Shown in pieces: positions 51,433-62,275 of a stretch of 64,000 nucleotides of DNA (position 1 is its first letter; each line of letters begins with the position of its first letter). Source of the stretch: Phocoena phocoena (taxonomy: Eukaryota; Chordata; Mammalia; Artiodactyla; Phocoenidae); assembly GCF_963924675.1 (NCBI RefSeq), contig NC_089235.1, forward strand, positions 61,934,220 to 61,998,219, given 5' to 3'. The notes under the pieces were generated by a model. That model saw only the letters and a program-made list of their open reading frames with translations. It was not told the origin of the DNA and did not search any database. The translations under genes were made by a program, and so were the position numbers.

Positions 51433-51735
51433 AAACAAGTATATTCAAAAGTCCAACTTTACTGGATCCCTTTGAAACATCTATTCTGGGAAGAAGTATT
51501 TTGTCCAACTTTCTAATGATAAGAGAAATGATAAAAATAGAACAGGTATGAATAACATTTTAAAACAAACAAACAATAAAGCACATGGTAAATTTAGAAA
51601 TAAAAATAAAAACACACAAACATACAAACTATTGAAGTATGAAAGCAAAACATTTCGTATGTTTTTAAATGCTTCTGGTATACTCACATGAGAGCCAAAC
51701 TGTCTATGTCCAAGTTAATAAACAGTACATAAACA

Positions 51736-51742
<7 letters not shown>

Positions 51743-51769
<27 letters not shown>

Positions 51770-51960
51770 CGTTACGCGGGCCTCTCACTGTTGTGGCCTC
51801 TCCCGTTGCGGAGGACAGGCTCCGGACGCGCAGGCTCAGCGGCCATGGCTCACGGGCCCAGACGCTCTGCAGCATGTGGGATCTTCCCAGACCGGGTCAC
51901 GAACCCGTGTCCCCTGCATCGGCAGGCGGACTCTCAACCACTGCGCCACCAGGGAAGCCC
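51743..51960 (-). mobile_element. CHR SINE in the TAF2 3' UTR, sense orientation
   Basis: Complete copy with a long T-run on the plus strand (A-tail in the transcript). The exact 15-base duplication cataaacaccttttt lies at 51728-51742 and 51961-51975. It lies between the stop codon and the distal polyadenylation signal, so it should be part of the mature long-form mRNA. Confidence 0.94.
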
Positions 51961-52548
51961 CATAAACACCTTTTTAAGGTACCATACTTAGAGAAATAAT
52001 TTTAGAATATGTATTGGGCATATAAATTGTCCACATTTGGCAAACATATTCTACATATGAATGTATTCACTCATACTTAGTGAAAAAAGGAACTTAAAAT
52101 TTAACCATCTTGAGAACTGTGGATTTGATAGTTCTGTTAAATTCCAACATCATAATCACCAAATGTGCTATCAAAAAAGTTATTCAAATTTCTTTTTAAA
52201 GCTGCTTCTGAAAATTTCAGTATTTTAGAGCAAAAGAAAACATCATGTATTCTTGCTTATGAATTCTGATGCTTAGTTTCTATGGCTAACACGCAAAAAA
52301 ATATGTAATAGAGAAGATTCCTATAGAAAAGCCTCTGTCTTTCAGTAGTTCCAAATGGTGTTATACAATATTTCACTGGAAATAGTGGTTTTACCACAGA
52401 TTTGGCTGTAGCTTCTGTTTAAAACATAACTTTGCCCCATAACATCCATCAAAGGCTTTAAAACATAATTGACTTTGGCAGTACACATGGAGATCATGAT
52501 GTGAATGGGGACTGCCAGTGGATATGAGGGCCTTATGAAAGGGTTTGC

Positions 52549-52575
52549 TGTGTGTGTGCGTGTGTGTGTGTGTGT
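52549..52575. repeat. TG/CA microsatellite in the TAF2 3' UTR
   Basis: Run of TG with one CG interruption; read as CA in the TAF2 transcript, about 220 bases after the stop codon. Confidence 0.95.
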
Positions 52576-52603
52576 ATTTTAAGGAGGAAACAGGATGAAA
52601 TGG

Positions 52604-52609
52604 TTTATT
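52604..52609 (-). terminator. Proximal candidate polyadenylation signal AATAAA
   Basis: In the transcript, ctgAATAAAccat occurs about 190 bases after the stop codon. Downstream sequence is C/A-rich rather than GT-rich, so it is probably weaker than the distal signal. Confidence 0.35.
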
Positions 52610-52796
52610 CAGAACTATAAAACACATTTTCCTAATTAGATTTCAATTGTATAAATAATGTAAATCAAATGTTTAGAACTTGAATCTCTATGGGAGGCAA
52701 CTATCTTTTTTTCCTTTTATCATTCTTTATAGCTGACAAAGCTTTAGTTACATATATTCTTCTGAACACTGAGGAAAAGGTCTCCTTTGCCCCTTC

Positions 52797-53089
52797 TCAG
52801 TCTGAAAGAGAAGGAGAACGAACAGACCTGCCGCTGGCGGGGCTGGAGAAAGTGAAAGGCTCCTTGTCCTTTTCTTTGCTATCATGCTTATGCTTGTGCT
52901 TATGCTTATGTTTGTGCTTCTTCTTCTTTTTCTTGTGCTCATGGTGATGGTGGTGATGGTGGTCGCTGTGTTTGGAGGACGTAGATTCTTTAGTAAATAC
53001 TGAGAGTGGAGCTGCTGCAACTGGATGCATACTCATCTCCAAAGGTGATTGTTCTTTACCTTCAAGATTAAAAACACCCAAATGAATTC
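52797..53089 (-). CDS. TAF2: TAF2 terminal coding exon (C-terminal His/Lys-rich tail)
   Basis: This exon encodes the last 96 residues of TAF2, the TFIID subunit with an M1-aminopeptidase-like fold that helps TFIID contact promoter DNA around the start site. Only the tail is in this window. In order it has a short segment ending in MSMHPVAAAPLSVFTKES, a serine-rich linker, seven consecutive His, six Lys, an alternating His-Lys run, the acidic/basic DSKEKDKEPF, and the end RSPSLSD followed by TGA (52797-52799). This matches the known C-terminus of mammalian TAF2 as I remember it. The acceptor at 53090 (ttattaacag) follows a good pyrimidine tract. A second acceptor-like AG 30 bases further in, giving a start at 53059, is in the same phase, so the exon start could be either. 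The exon begins in phase 1 and the reading frame is intact. The remaining TAF2 exons lie to the right. Confidence 0.93.
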
Positions 53090-53490
53090 CTGTTAATAAC
53101 AAGGAAAGTGAAATGAAAGTAAGAGGGAGTTGGTGACAGTACAGAAAAGACAATGGATTCCCAAGTGTTTATATCACTTCCATGAAAAAAATCAGGAATG
53201 GGAGAAGTATCCAAGTAAGACATCCAATTAGTTACACAAAGGTAAGTTTTCAGCATTGTGACCAGGAAGTGAGTATTTCAATTCCTTGTAGTCTGTACAG
53301 ATTATGATACATACCAGTGTGTTATCCAACCATCTTCTAAAAATTAATATTCAATATTTTAAAGTACTATGAAGTGACAATGACTAGATGTGTGTGTTAC
53401 AGATTAAGACTGACATTGGTCAATGAAAACATAGCTCCTTAACCACAGTTCTGCTCTATGGTATTCGGGTGGGGGGGGAGATTAGCACTA

Positions 53491-53820
53491 CAGGCATAGT
53501 TCGTTTCATTGCACTTTGCAGATACTGCGTTATTTACAAATGAAGGTTTGTGGCAACCCTGCCTCGAGCAAATCTATTGGAACCATTTTTCCACCAGCAT
53601 TTGCTCACCTCTAGTCACTCTGTCACATTTTGGTAATTTTTGCAATATTTCAAAATACTTCCACCAGCAAAAAGATTATGACTTGCTGAAGGTTCAGATG
53701 ATGGTTAGCATTGTTTAACTGAGGTATGTACATTCTTTTAGACACAACACTATTGCACACTTAGTAGACTACAGTATAGTATAAATATAACTTAGATGCA
53801 ATGTCAAACCAAAAACTTCA
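53491..53820 (+). mobile_element. Internally deleted Tigger1 (TcMar) element
   Basis: The left end caggcatagttcg, next to a TA dinucleotide, is followed by 'gaaggtttgtggcaaccctgcc' and then jumps to the Tigger1 3' part 'ccaccagcaaaaagattatgac' and 'ggttcagatgatggttagcattg'. Nearly all of the transposase is deleted. The distal terminus is decayed near 53820. Confidence 0.9.
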
Positions 53821-54069
53821 GCATGTATTTTATCTCACCTAGAAATGGATCAAATGTCTTTGAAGGTTCTTTCCATTTCCAATGTTCTATCAGCCTAGGA
53901 ATCTATAATAGTGAGTAGTTCTCAGACTCTAGTGTACGGGAATTTCTTGCTTCCTCCATACCCTACAATTCTTGGGCCATACCCAGAGAATTCTCTCTCT
54001 GTATTACTCTAGGTTAATGGCACTGCTTTACATGCAGCCAAGTAAGAAAAAAACTTAAGAATCATCTCA

Positions 54070-54260
54070 GGTGCCCTCCCTTCCAGATCTAGCTGCTTAC
54101 CAAATCTTGTTTATTCTTACTTACAAGAATCTCTTTAATCTGCCTCTCTATCCCCCCTGCAACTGTACTAATTCAGACCACCTCATCTCATTTGGATCAC
54201 AGTACTAGTCTCCTATGAACTGGTTTCTTTGCCTGAAGTGTCTTACACTTGAATCCACAC
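54070..54260 (+). repeat. L2 LINE fragment
   Basis: 'caaatcttgtttattcttacttac' and 'ctagtctcctatgaactggtttctttgcctg' resemble the L2 region upstream of its 3' end. Confidence 0.55.
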
Positions 54261-54277
54261 TTTACATAGCTTCACAG

Positions 54278-54502
54278 CAGCGGTTCTCAAACAGGGGCAA
54301 CTTTTCTCCCCAGGGGTTGTTTGACAATGTCTGGAGACGTTTTTGTTGTCACGATTAGGGTGGGATGGGGGGAGGAAGTGTTAGCCTGACTGTGCATAGA
54401 GGCTAGGGATGCTGCCAAACATTCAAAACACAGGACAGCCTCCTAGAGCAAAGAATTCTCATGGCCAAAAATGTCAACAGTGTTGAAGTTCAGAGGCCCT
54501 GC
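54278..54502. mobile_element. hAT-Charlie-type MITE
   Basis: Starts cagcggttctcaaac and includes 'gacaatgtctggagacgtttttgttgtcac', 'gaggctagggatgctgccaaac' and 'aaaatgtcaacagtgttgaagttcagaggccctg', a common mammalian hAT consensus in order. Family not named. Confidence 0.8.
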
Positions 54503-54989
54503 TGCATAGTTATCTTCCTAAAAACAAAGCTATCATGATTACTTGTTTAAAAACTCAGGTAGTTCTACTGGCAGAACAAAATCCTTAGACTTCAGTGCAG
54601 CAATTTCTGAAAAAAAATATATTTTTTATTCAGAGTAGTCAAAAAACCAAGCTTTTCACTAAAATGGACTTTAATGTAGTAGTTTCTTTTCCTTTTTAAA
54701 ATGTAAATTCTCAGTGCTGATTTTGATCCAATCCGGCTCCAAGCCATGTTTTTACCAAAACAAGCATCACCATAGAAGTTTTCTAAAAATCACTTTCACC
54801 ACTAATTTTAAGGACAGTTTACAATCTGTCTTGAATTTATCTTATCTTCCACTATTCCTTTCTATATATTCCAGACTAGCCCTTTCGTAACTCTGTGTAT
54901 TTGTAAATGCTATTCCTACGCTTGGAACACCCTTCCCTTATTTCTTTTCTGACTTGCACATTCATTTACAAATATCAGGAACTACATGG

Positions 54990-55200
54990 GAACTGGAAAA
55001 ACAGGGATAAACTGGACAGATCTCAGTTCTCCTGGAGCTTACAAAGTAGCAAAGAAGAACGAAATTGAATAAGTACTCCCGATTAATAAAAAGACAAAAC
55101 ACAGAGTGAAACTGGAGCACAACAGGAGACTTAAATTAGGGGGGCAGTGGGAATCAAAAACAAACTTCTCCAAGGAAGTTATGTTTAAACTGTAACCTAA
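54990..55200 (-). repeat. L2 3' fragment, antisense
   Basis: 'ctcagttctcctggagcttacaaagtagc' and 'tggagcacaacaggag' fit antisense L2; strongly decayed. Confidence 0.45.
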
Positions 55201-55319
55201 CGGAGGAGAAAGGAAAAGAAAAAAACATTTTAGGTTCTTATTAATTTAAAACAGCTTAAATGTCATTTTTGAGGGAAGTTTTCCCCAAACTGTCCAAAAA
55301 CTTAGTTCCCACAACATAA

Positions 55320-55440
55320 TACAGATGAGGAAATTAAGACACACAGAAATTAAGTGACTTGCCCAAGGTGGTACTGGCAAATCTGAGCTACGAAACCAAA
55401 GAGCCTGGACTCCAGAGTCTGTGGCCGCAGCCACTCTGCT
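55320..55440 (-). repeat. MIR SINE fragment, antisense
   Basis: 'acagatgaggaaattaagacacacag', 'agtgacttgcccaaggtggtactgg' and 'ctggactccagagtctgtgg' are the antisense MIR core and head. Confidence 0.8.
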
Positions 55441-55872
55441 CATCTGCACACGGCGTGGTGCACACTGTCGCACATCTTTTTATCTTGGGGTCTCTTTCAT
55501 TAGACTCACAGCTCCTTGAGGACAGGGCATCATCTTTGTATGCCAGTGTATTGCACAGCATCTAGCATCCTCATACCTCCACCTCCCCAAAACTTGCTAA
55601 ATGAATGAATGAATATAACAGAATTATGCAATTGTTGTGTTACTTTTTAAATAGGATGTCAGGTGAACTTAGTCAAACTAAATGCATTCTGAAGGTCACT
55701 GATTTTGAAGAGAGAGGAATAAAGTACAGAAACTATTACAGACCATTCATTAAACTGGTATGGACTACTGTACCTTCTTTGTGTCGGGCACTGTTCCAAT
55801 ATTTTAGAACAAGCTAATGTGTTACAGTTCCTGTTCGCAAGAATTATTCACATTTTACTACTGCAAAATTAC

Positions 55873-56091
55873 TTTTTTTTTTTTTTTTTGCGGTACGCGG
55901 GCCTCTCACTGCTGTGGCCTCTCCCGTTGCGGAGCAACAGCCTCTGGACGCGCAGGCTCAGCGGCCATGGCTCACGGGTCCAGCTGCTCCGCGGCATGTG
56001 GGATCTTCCCGGACCGGGGCACAAACCCGTGTCCTCTGCATCGGCAGGCGGACTCTCAACCACTGCGCCACCAGCAAAGCCCAAAATTACA
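55873..56091 (-). mobile_element. CHR SINE, left arm of an inverted pair
   Basis: Complete antisense copy, T-run at the left. The duplication caaaattac lies at 55864-55872 and 56092-56100. It faces an opposite copy 63 bases away. Confidence 0.94.
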
Positions 56092-56154
56092 TTTTTTATA
56101 TTCATGATTTTTGGGTAAAGCTAACACTAACAGTAATGTAAAAAAAAAGGGAGG

Positions 56155-56361
56155 GGGCTTCTCTGGTGGCGCAGTGGTTGAGAGTCCGCCTGCCGATGCA
56201 GGGGACATGGGTTTGTGCCCCGGTCCGGGAGGATCCAACATGCCGCGGAGCAGCTGGGCCCGTGAGCCATGGCCGCTGAGCCTGAGCGTCCGGAGTCTGT
56301 GCTCCGCAACGGGAGAGGCCACAACAGTGAGAGGCCCGCGTACCGCAAAAAAAAAAAAAAA
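56155..56361 (+). mobile_element. CHR SINE, right arm of an inverted pair
   Basis: Complete plus-strand copy (gggcttctctggtggcgcag to gaggcccgcgtaccgc plus 15 A). No clear target-site duplication; the flanks are purine-rich. Confidence 0.94.
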
Positions 56362-57429
56362 GAGAGAGAGAGATTATATATATAAGCTAGTTTGGGGACT
56401 CTATCTTTTGCAATAATTGGTGCCCAGATATTCTTCAGAAAAAGAAAAAATTTGAGAGATATCTGATTTATAGTTAAGTTAAATATGCCACTATATAATT
56501 TTAATTTATATTTTAAATGAACTATATAAATATATTCTCCATTCTATAAATATGGGAATATAGGTCCCTACCTAACAGAGTATAGCCAAGTGACAAGGAG
56601 AAGTAATAGAGCTTCATAAACAAATTCCTTTAACTCCTAACTCATTATTTAGTCAGTCTACATCAAGAGACTTTGCAGCTTTGCAATTGGCTGTCTGCAC
56701 TACTGGGAGTCTGAGGTCCTTTTCTGCACCGAGAGAAGTTTCATCATCTAATCCTAAACACCGACTTGGATTGCAGAAAAGCCAACGATTATACTAGAAA
56801 CTGTACTTCCCAGTAGAGGCAACTGGCAAGTATACAACTGAGTGTACTCTTTTCCAAGGAATACTAATAGCCCCTTCAAAAGTAAATTCAATCTCTTGTC
56901 TAGCAGTCTTACACTTCGCATTCAAGATATACTGATTAGAATTCTTGCATTTCTCTTGATTTGTATGAAGTCTATTAAGAAGACAATGGATTAGCTAGAT
57001 CCAAGGATAAAGGTGTTAGAAACCAGGACTCCTAGGACAAATGGCTGATTCCAGGTCTGGCTAGAATATTTACAAGATGAGCCTGAAACATCTGGTATAA
57101 TAATAGAAAGGAAGTTTAAAGCCTTCTCAAGAACTGAAGAGTCAAGAGTTCTCACCAATCGAAGCTGGGAAAATATGAATACTGATAATATTCTGTAATT
57201 GATGATAATTGATAATATTCTGTAATGGACTAGAACTAATTGATCACCATTGGAGGATGCTAGCCAAATTATTATTTTGAAAATTATTAAATACATAGAG
57301 AGAATCAAGTCTTTATCTTTCTTTTGCTATATGATCTATACCAATGGCTAACAGCAGGTGAGGGGCAAGTTAGCTTTATAGAAATAATCAGCTTATAAAT
57401 AAAAACAGAAAGATGAATTAGAATATCAC

Positions 57430-58170
57430 CATCTTGTAACCCTTAATGAATTAATGGATCCAGGCCTTGAACACCTTAGTGGCTAACCTCACAAAAAATC
57501 AACCAGACATTGTATGCTTCCAGATGGAAGAACACACTACCATCTATAACCCTGATTCCAATTAAGTTTCTAGATATAATTACAAATTTAAAGGAAATAC
57601 AGAGGACTCTAACATGTTAATTACACCACAGGTATACAATTAGCAAAATACAGACTTGAAAACTACAGATCAAAACACTGGAGTTTATAACATTGTAAAG
57701 GGGAAAAAAGAATGGACTGGAAACTTTTAATTTTAAAAGATGTAAAGGATATATCAGCCAACTGCAATGTGTAGACCCTATGTGGACAGTGATTCAAACA
57801 AATAAATTGTTAAAAATTAAAATAAAAATAATGGCATTTATGATTCAACTGAAATGTAAACAGTGACTGTATATTTAATGATATGAAAAAACCATTTATT
57901 TTTTAAAGTACAAGAATATTACTGTGGTTATGACTTTTTAAAGTCCTTATCTTTTAGAGATACACACAAAATTACCTATGCATAAAATGATATGTGGGAT
58001 TTGTTTCAAAATAATTCAGAAAGGTGGAAATGGGAAAGGGTATAGATAAAAAACACAGCTGACCATGAGCTGATTGATCATTTCTGCATCTGAGTAATGG
58101 ATACATGGGGGTTCATTACACTAGTCTGACTACTTCACAGTTTTCTATAATAAAAGTGTTTTTTAAAAAG
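57430..58170 (+). repeat. Old interspersed repeat, possibly an L1M-type 3' region
   Basis: 'aaaatcaaccagacattgtatgcttccagatgg' and later 'gtccttatcttttagagatacac', 'gatacatgggggttcattacactag', 'ttctataataaaagtg' recur in mammalian repeats I know by sight, but I cannot assign the family firmly. Confidence 0.45.
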
Positions 58171-58734
58171 AAGTTAAGGCAAACTGGCACTATTCGTGAA
58201 AATGTTAAATGCTCATATTTTTTAAATTAGAAAGTTCATTTCTAGAAACATATCCCACAAACATGCTCATGCATAAGTGCAAAGAAATATATACAGAAAT
58301 ATTCATTAGAATAGTGTTTCTAACAACAGAACATCTAATAAAACCTAATGTTACCCTAGCATCACCACTAACCTTTAGCTCGTAAGTTTTTATTTATTAT
58401 AGACAATATATATTTTTTATTTGTTTAATTTCTTTCCTGAACAATTTTTACCAGGTCTAATTCAAGGTGATAAGAAAGTACAATTTCCTACCCATGTGGA
58501 CCTGTATAACAGTAAGATTTGGGACACATACAAGCTTACTTTCACACTAGCATAATGAGGTCAACTATAGAATCTCTATTGAGAAAAATGCGTACATTAC
58601 CATCCCTGTGACACAATGCATAATCCCACATATCATTTTAGGGGTTTACAAGATGCCTGGGAACTTGAGGCCCACCCAAGGTTAGGTGCCACTCATTTTA
58701 AGGCTAATGAAAGCCCTTTTATAATTAAATCGCT

Positions 58735-58815
58735 TTGCTGTACACCTGAAACTAACACCGTAAATCAACTAAACTCCAATATAAAACAAAATTTTTAAAA
58801 AATTAAAAATAAAAC
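58735..58815 (+). repeat. L1 3' terminal fragment
   Basis: 'tgctgtacacctgaaactaacaccgtaaatcaactaaactccaat' plus an A-rich tail is the last part of an L1 3' end. Confidence 0.8.
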
Positions 58816-59439
58816 TAATGAAAGAACTTTTAGTGACACAAAATATATGTCTCTATTGCAGATAGAAGATATACCAAGAAAAGGAGATAAAAATAATTCA
58901 CAATATTATGATTTGCCTATTTCATGTTATAGGGAAAGAACAAAACATGTTCAGTTTTGTTGTTCTATCTAACATAAAATCTTTCCTAGAGACCTACTGA
59001 ATTCACTATGGATAAGGGTTAGCTGCAGTCAATTTAACAAATGCAAAACAAACAGAAAGGGGTACTTAATACACACCTAAGGTGGAAGCTTTCGGGCCCA
59101 TCTGATAAAAGTGCTGGTAACAGTGAGTAACCTGCTAATTCTATTAAATTTATCACACTAGGTATACATTTAAATTTAACACAAAACCTGCAGTTTCTAT
59201 TAGGAAATGTGTGAAGTCTGTTCTTCAGTTTCTTTAGATCAAAAAAAGTAAAGTGTAGAATTATATCATTATAATTTAAAGAAAAAAATCAAAGTCTTTT
59301 TCATGTTAGACTTTCAAAAGAAAGAACTCTAGCTTTTTTTTTTTTTTTAAACAGATTTCTATACCAGAATAGTGCTTTTCTGACTTAGGCAAGAATTTGT
59401 CACATAGTACAGCAGCCCTGGCTAGGCAACTGCAGCAAC

Positions 59440-59572
59440 TCTTCTTTTCTTCCCTACAGAAACCACCAGGGACTTCCCTCCGCTCCTCATCACTGCAATC
59501 CCCGCAGCAACCTGGGAGACAGACCAGCGGCCTCAGGCGCTGCAGCGGTGGGAGAGGAGAGGACGTGGTATG
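59440..59572 (+). other. GC-rich exon-like segment antisense to TAF2, uncertain
   Basis: A strong plus-strand acceptor (cttcttttcttccctacag, ending at 59459) is followed by about 110 GC-rich bases and a donor-like gacgtg-gtatgc near 59568. An open frame of 84 codons (59397-59651) crosses it. I recognise no protein or repeat. It could be an antisense or lncRNA exon, a retrocopy fragment, or chance. Confidence 0.2.
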
Positions 59573-62275
59573 CTCAACCCATCACACCATGCGACCCACG
59601 CAGCCCTTTCTCCGGATTCCCTTCCTTAACTCAGGAGAAGGAGAAAGTTAAGCAATGAAGGAAAACATCCCTGCCGCTTCTCCTTTCTTACCCCAAATGG
59701 CTTAAGCTACCAAACACATATCATCCCTACCCTAAAATATGCCCCTCACTATCACATGCAAGGAAAGAGAAAACTGGTGGGGTGTTAGAAAGTAAACCAC
59801 GACCTATCCTCTACTTAACAGTGTCCACCCCTTCCAGATGACATCTGCAACACATTCCAGTTCTCAACTGCCATCTGGCACGCTGGCTCTGAGGCAGCCA
59901 TCTCAGACTTCATCTCAGCACATGAAAAAAACACCAGGGGTCTCAAACTCAAAAGTCTTCAACCTAAGGAGACAGCATAAATGAGTAAGCAGACTACCGG
60001 GTGCAAAAACAGAAGGAATCAATGGAATGGAAAGCACATCCCTGCCTAAGAGGGCCTCTCAGTTAACTCTTTTTTCAAGAGAATCTGTTAATCCAAATCT
60101 TTATTTGCAGTCTCTTCATTTTTAGTCAACTACTTCAAAAATTTTTGTAAGAATTCTATAGCCAAATAAAAGATGCCTCAGTTGGATAAGCTTCAATAAG
60201 GCCCCTCAAACCCACCTGTTAACTTTAATCTAGAATCCCTAGAGATTTAAGAGAGATCACAGCTTCCCTTACCACTATTCTATGCCTCTTCTCCAGAACC
60301 CCCAACTCTCAACCCCAGGCCAAGGTAGCTACCACAGTAGGAGACCCCAGCTTCTGTTCCTGTTTTACTGCCAACTTTACCTGGGTTAGGTTAAAGTTGT
60401 GCTTCCAACAGCCCAAAATATAGAGCTCTTAGTACCCTTTCTCTTAGAAATACTGTGACACACAGTGGTTAGGTTTGATACTTCTATTCTTCAGTATAGT
60501 ATAAGTTAAAAAGGGTTTTTGTTGGCTAGTTCGGGAAAGCTACTTATCAAATATAACAATATGTCTATGGGAAAACTGTTTTTAGAATTCCAAAATAAAT
60601 ACATGTATAAATAAACTTTTGGAACACTATTGGTAAAACGAATGTTTTCTAAATTCTAATAATGACACTGTTGAATTTTAAGACTTGCTCAGTGGTCATA
60701 GAGTACTGGACAGCATAATTACATTTAAGGGAAATTACAAAGGCACATTAAAGAATATATTCAAAATTAAGTTTTATAGATCAGTCTATATAATATACTG
60801 GTATACAATTTACTTCGTGACATAAAAGGGCCCTACACTGAAGCAACCAAAGCTAAAATGTTAATGTTTTCCTATTCCCTACCACTACCCCTTTATCTCC
60901 TCTCCAGTCTTCCCATAAGATGCCATGAGAACTGTAAGACTGTAAAGAGATTCCAAAAAAAGTAAAAATGTAATTTTTAAAGCAATATGAAACAAAGGCA
61001 CACTGGTGGGCACAAAAAGGTGTTAAGATTTGTTTCTATTCATATGTTAGCGTGCCATATCACTAGGATAAACCAAACAAACATACTCAGAATTTTTACT
61101 GGAACAAGAATTTATCTGACTGCTGGAATTTAGACAGAATTTACTTTTTTTTAAAGGCATGGAAGATAGGCAGAAGCATCACTCTCAAACTATATCAAGA
61201 GGTTTGAAATGCCCTACACTTCATAATTTTAAAAGATGTAGAAAACTTCCATGTCTGAAAAAGTTTTAATAAGTATAATGATAATAAAGCAAATTTACAC
61301 CAAATCCCAAAACAAAAACAGAGAATACAAAATCGGGAAGGGCCGAGAAATGTCAAAATTCACTTATTAAAGTTAAGTGCTAAAGTCTCCAGCTGACTTC
61401 TTTCTGAAATATATTTTGTGAGAATCTGTTACAATAAATGCATAAAGCACACAAAGAGATACAAGCAACCAACAGTCTGGGGTCTCAATACCAAAATATT
61501 TTGAGGTGTTGCTTTTGTTCAGTCTCCTACTAACCACAGCTGATCCCTAAGCTCCTCAAATCATTAAACAGTTACTCTTTTGTTTATATGATAAAAACAT
61601 GGTTTATATAAACAAAATCCATCAGCTGGAATTTTAAAGCCTGACTAATGACTTCTGGAAGAAGTATTCTTTAAAAATGATTTTGCTTATGTATCTTGTT
61701 TTTCACTCCCTGTCCCTCCAAAACTTGAAGACTGAATCTTTGTTCACCAGCATCACAAGTTTACTCTTTATTTGGATTATAGTCTTCTAAGCAAAAGAAG
61801 AACAGGGTAAGTAGAAGACAATGTACAATAGTAAAACAGGTAATAGCCACATCTGAACTGAATTATCTTTCATAAACTTAAGTCCAATTAGTATGAAATA
61901 AATTTAAAAGACAAAATATGTTAGTTTTCTAGGTATATATAGCATCAAGTTTTCATGATTGACCATGAATGACCAATTGTAAACCTGTCAGGGGGAGGCT
62001 GAGAGGGAAGTAAGTAGTTGATTTTTATATTTTATAAAAGTATGAAGGTATAGATTTCACACTTGCTACTGAGGCTGACATTTTTCATATTACAGTATTC
62101 TTAGAAAATGCACTGCAAGGAAAGATCAAAATGTTAATATAATGAGTATCTTTAAATGGCATTAAATAGGGGATGCTTTTTTTCTCTCCTTTCTACTTTT
62201 CTGTTATTTCAAAGTTTTATACAAGAGGAGTATATTACTTTTGAAATAGCAAAACGCCTAATTTAAAAGTCTTTA

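Larger units (their letters stand above)
51405..52796 (-). other. TAF2: TAF2 3' untranslated region
   Basis: Extends from the TAF2 stop codon leftward to a predicted cleavage site about 20 bases past the distal AATAAA. About 1.39 kb in total, of which about 0.22 kb is an inserted CHR SINE in the sense orientation. It also carries a CA/TG repeat close to the stop codon. It is AT-rich and contains no other gene. The end point is inferred from the polyadenylation signal and the T/GT-rich downstream sequence; a shorter form ending at the proximal signal is possible. Confidence 0.65.

Noticed and set aside
51669..51965. 98-codon open frame with a phenylalanine run
   Set aside because: The frame is the T-tail and body of a CHR SINE read in the wrong direction for the TAF2 transcript.
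52690..52947. Plus-strand open frame with a leucine/cysteine-rich end
   Set aside because: It is the opposite strand of the TAF2 His-Lys exon.
56690..56800. Possible TAF2 exon on the minus strand (frame containing LRLPVVQTANCKAAK)
   Set aside because: No good acceptor with a pyrimidine tract, a stop closes the frame, and I could not match it to TAF2. Protein alignment would settle it.
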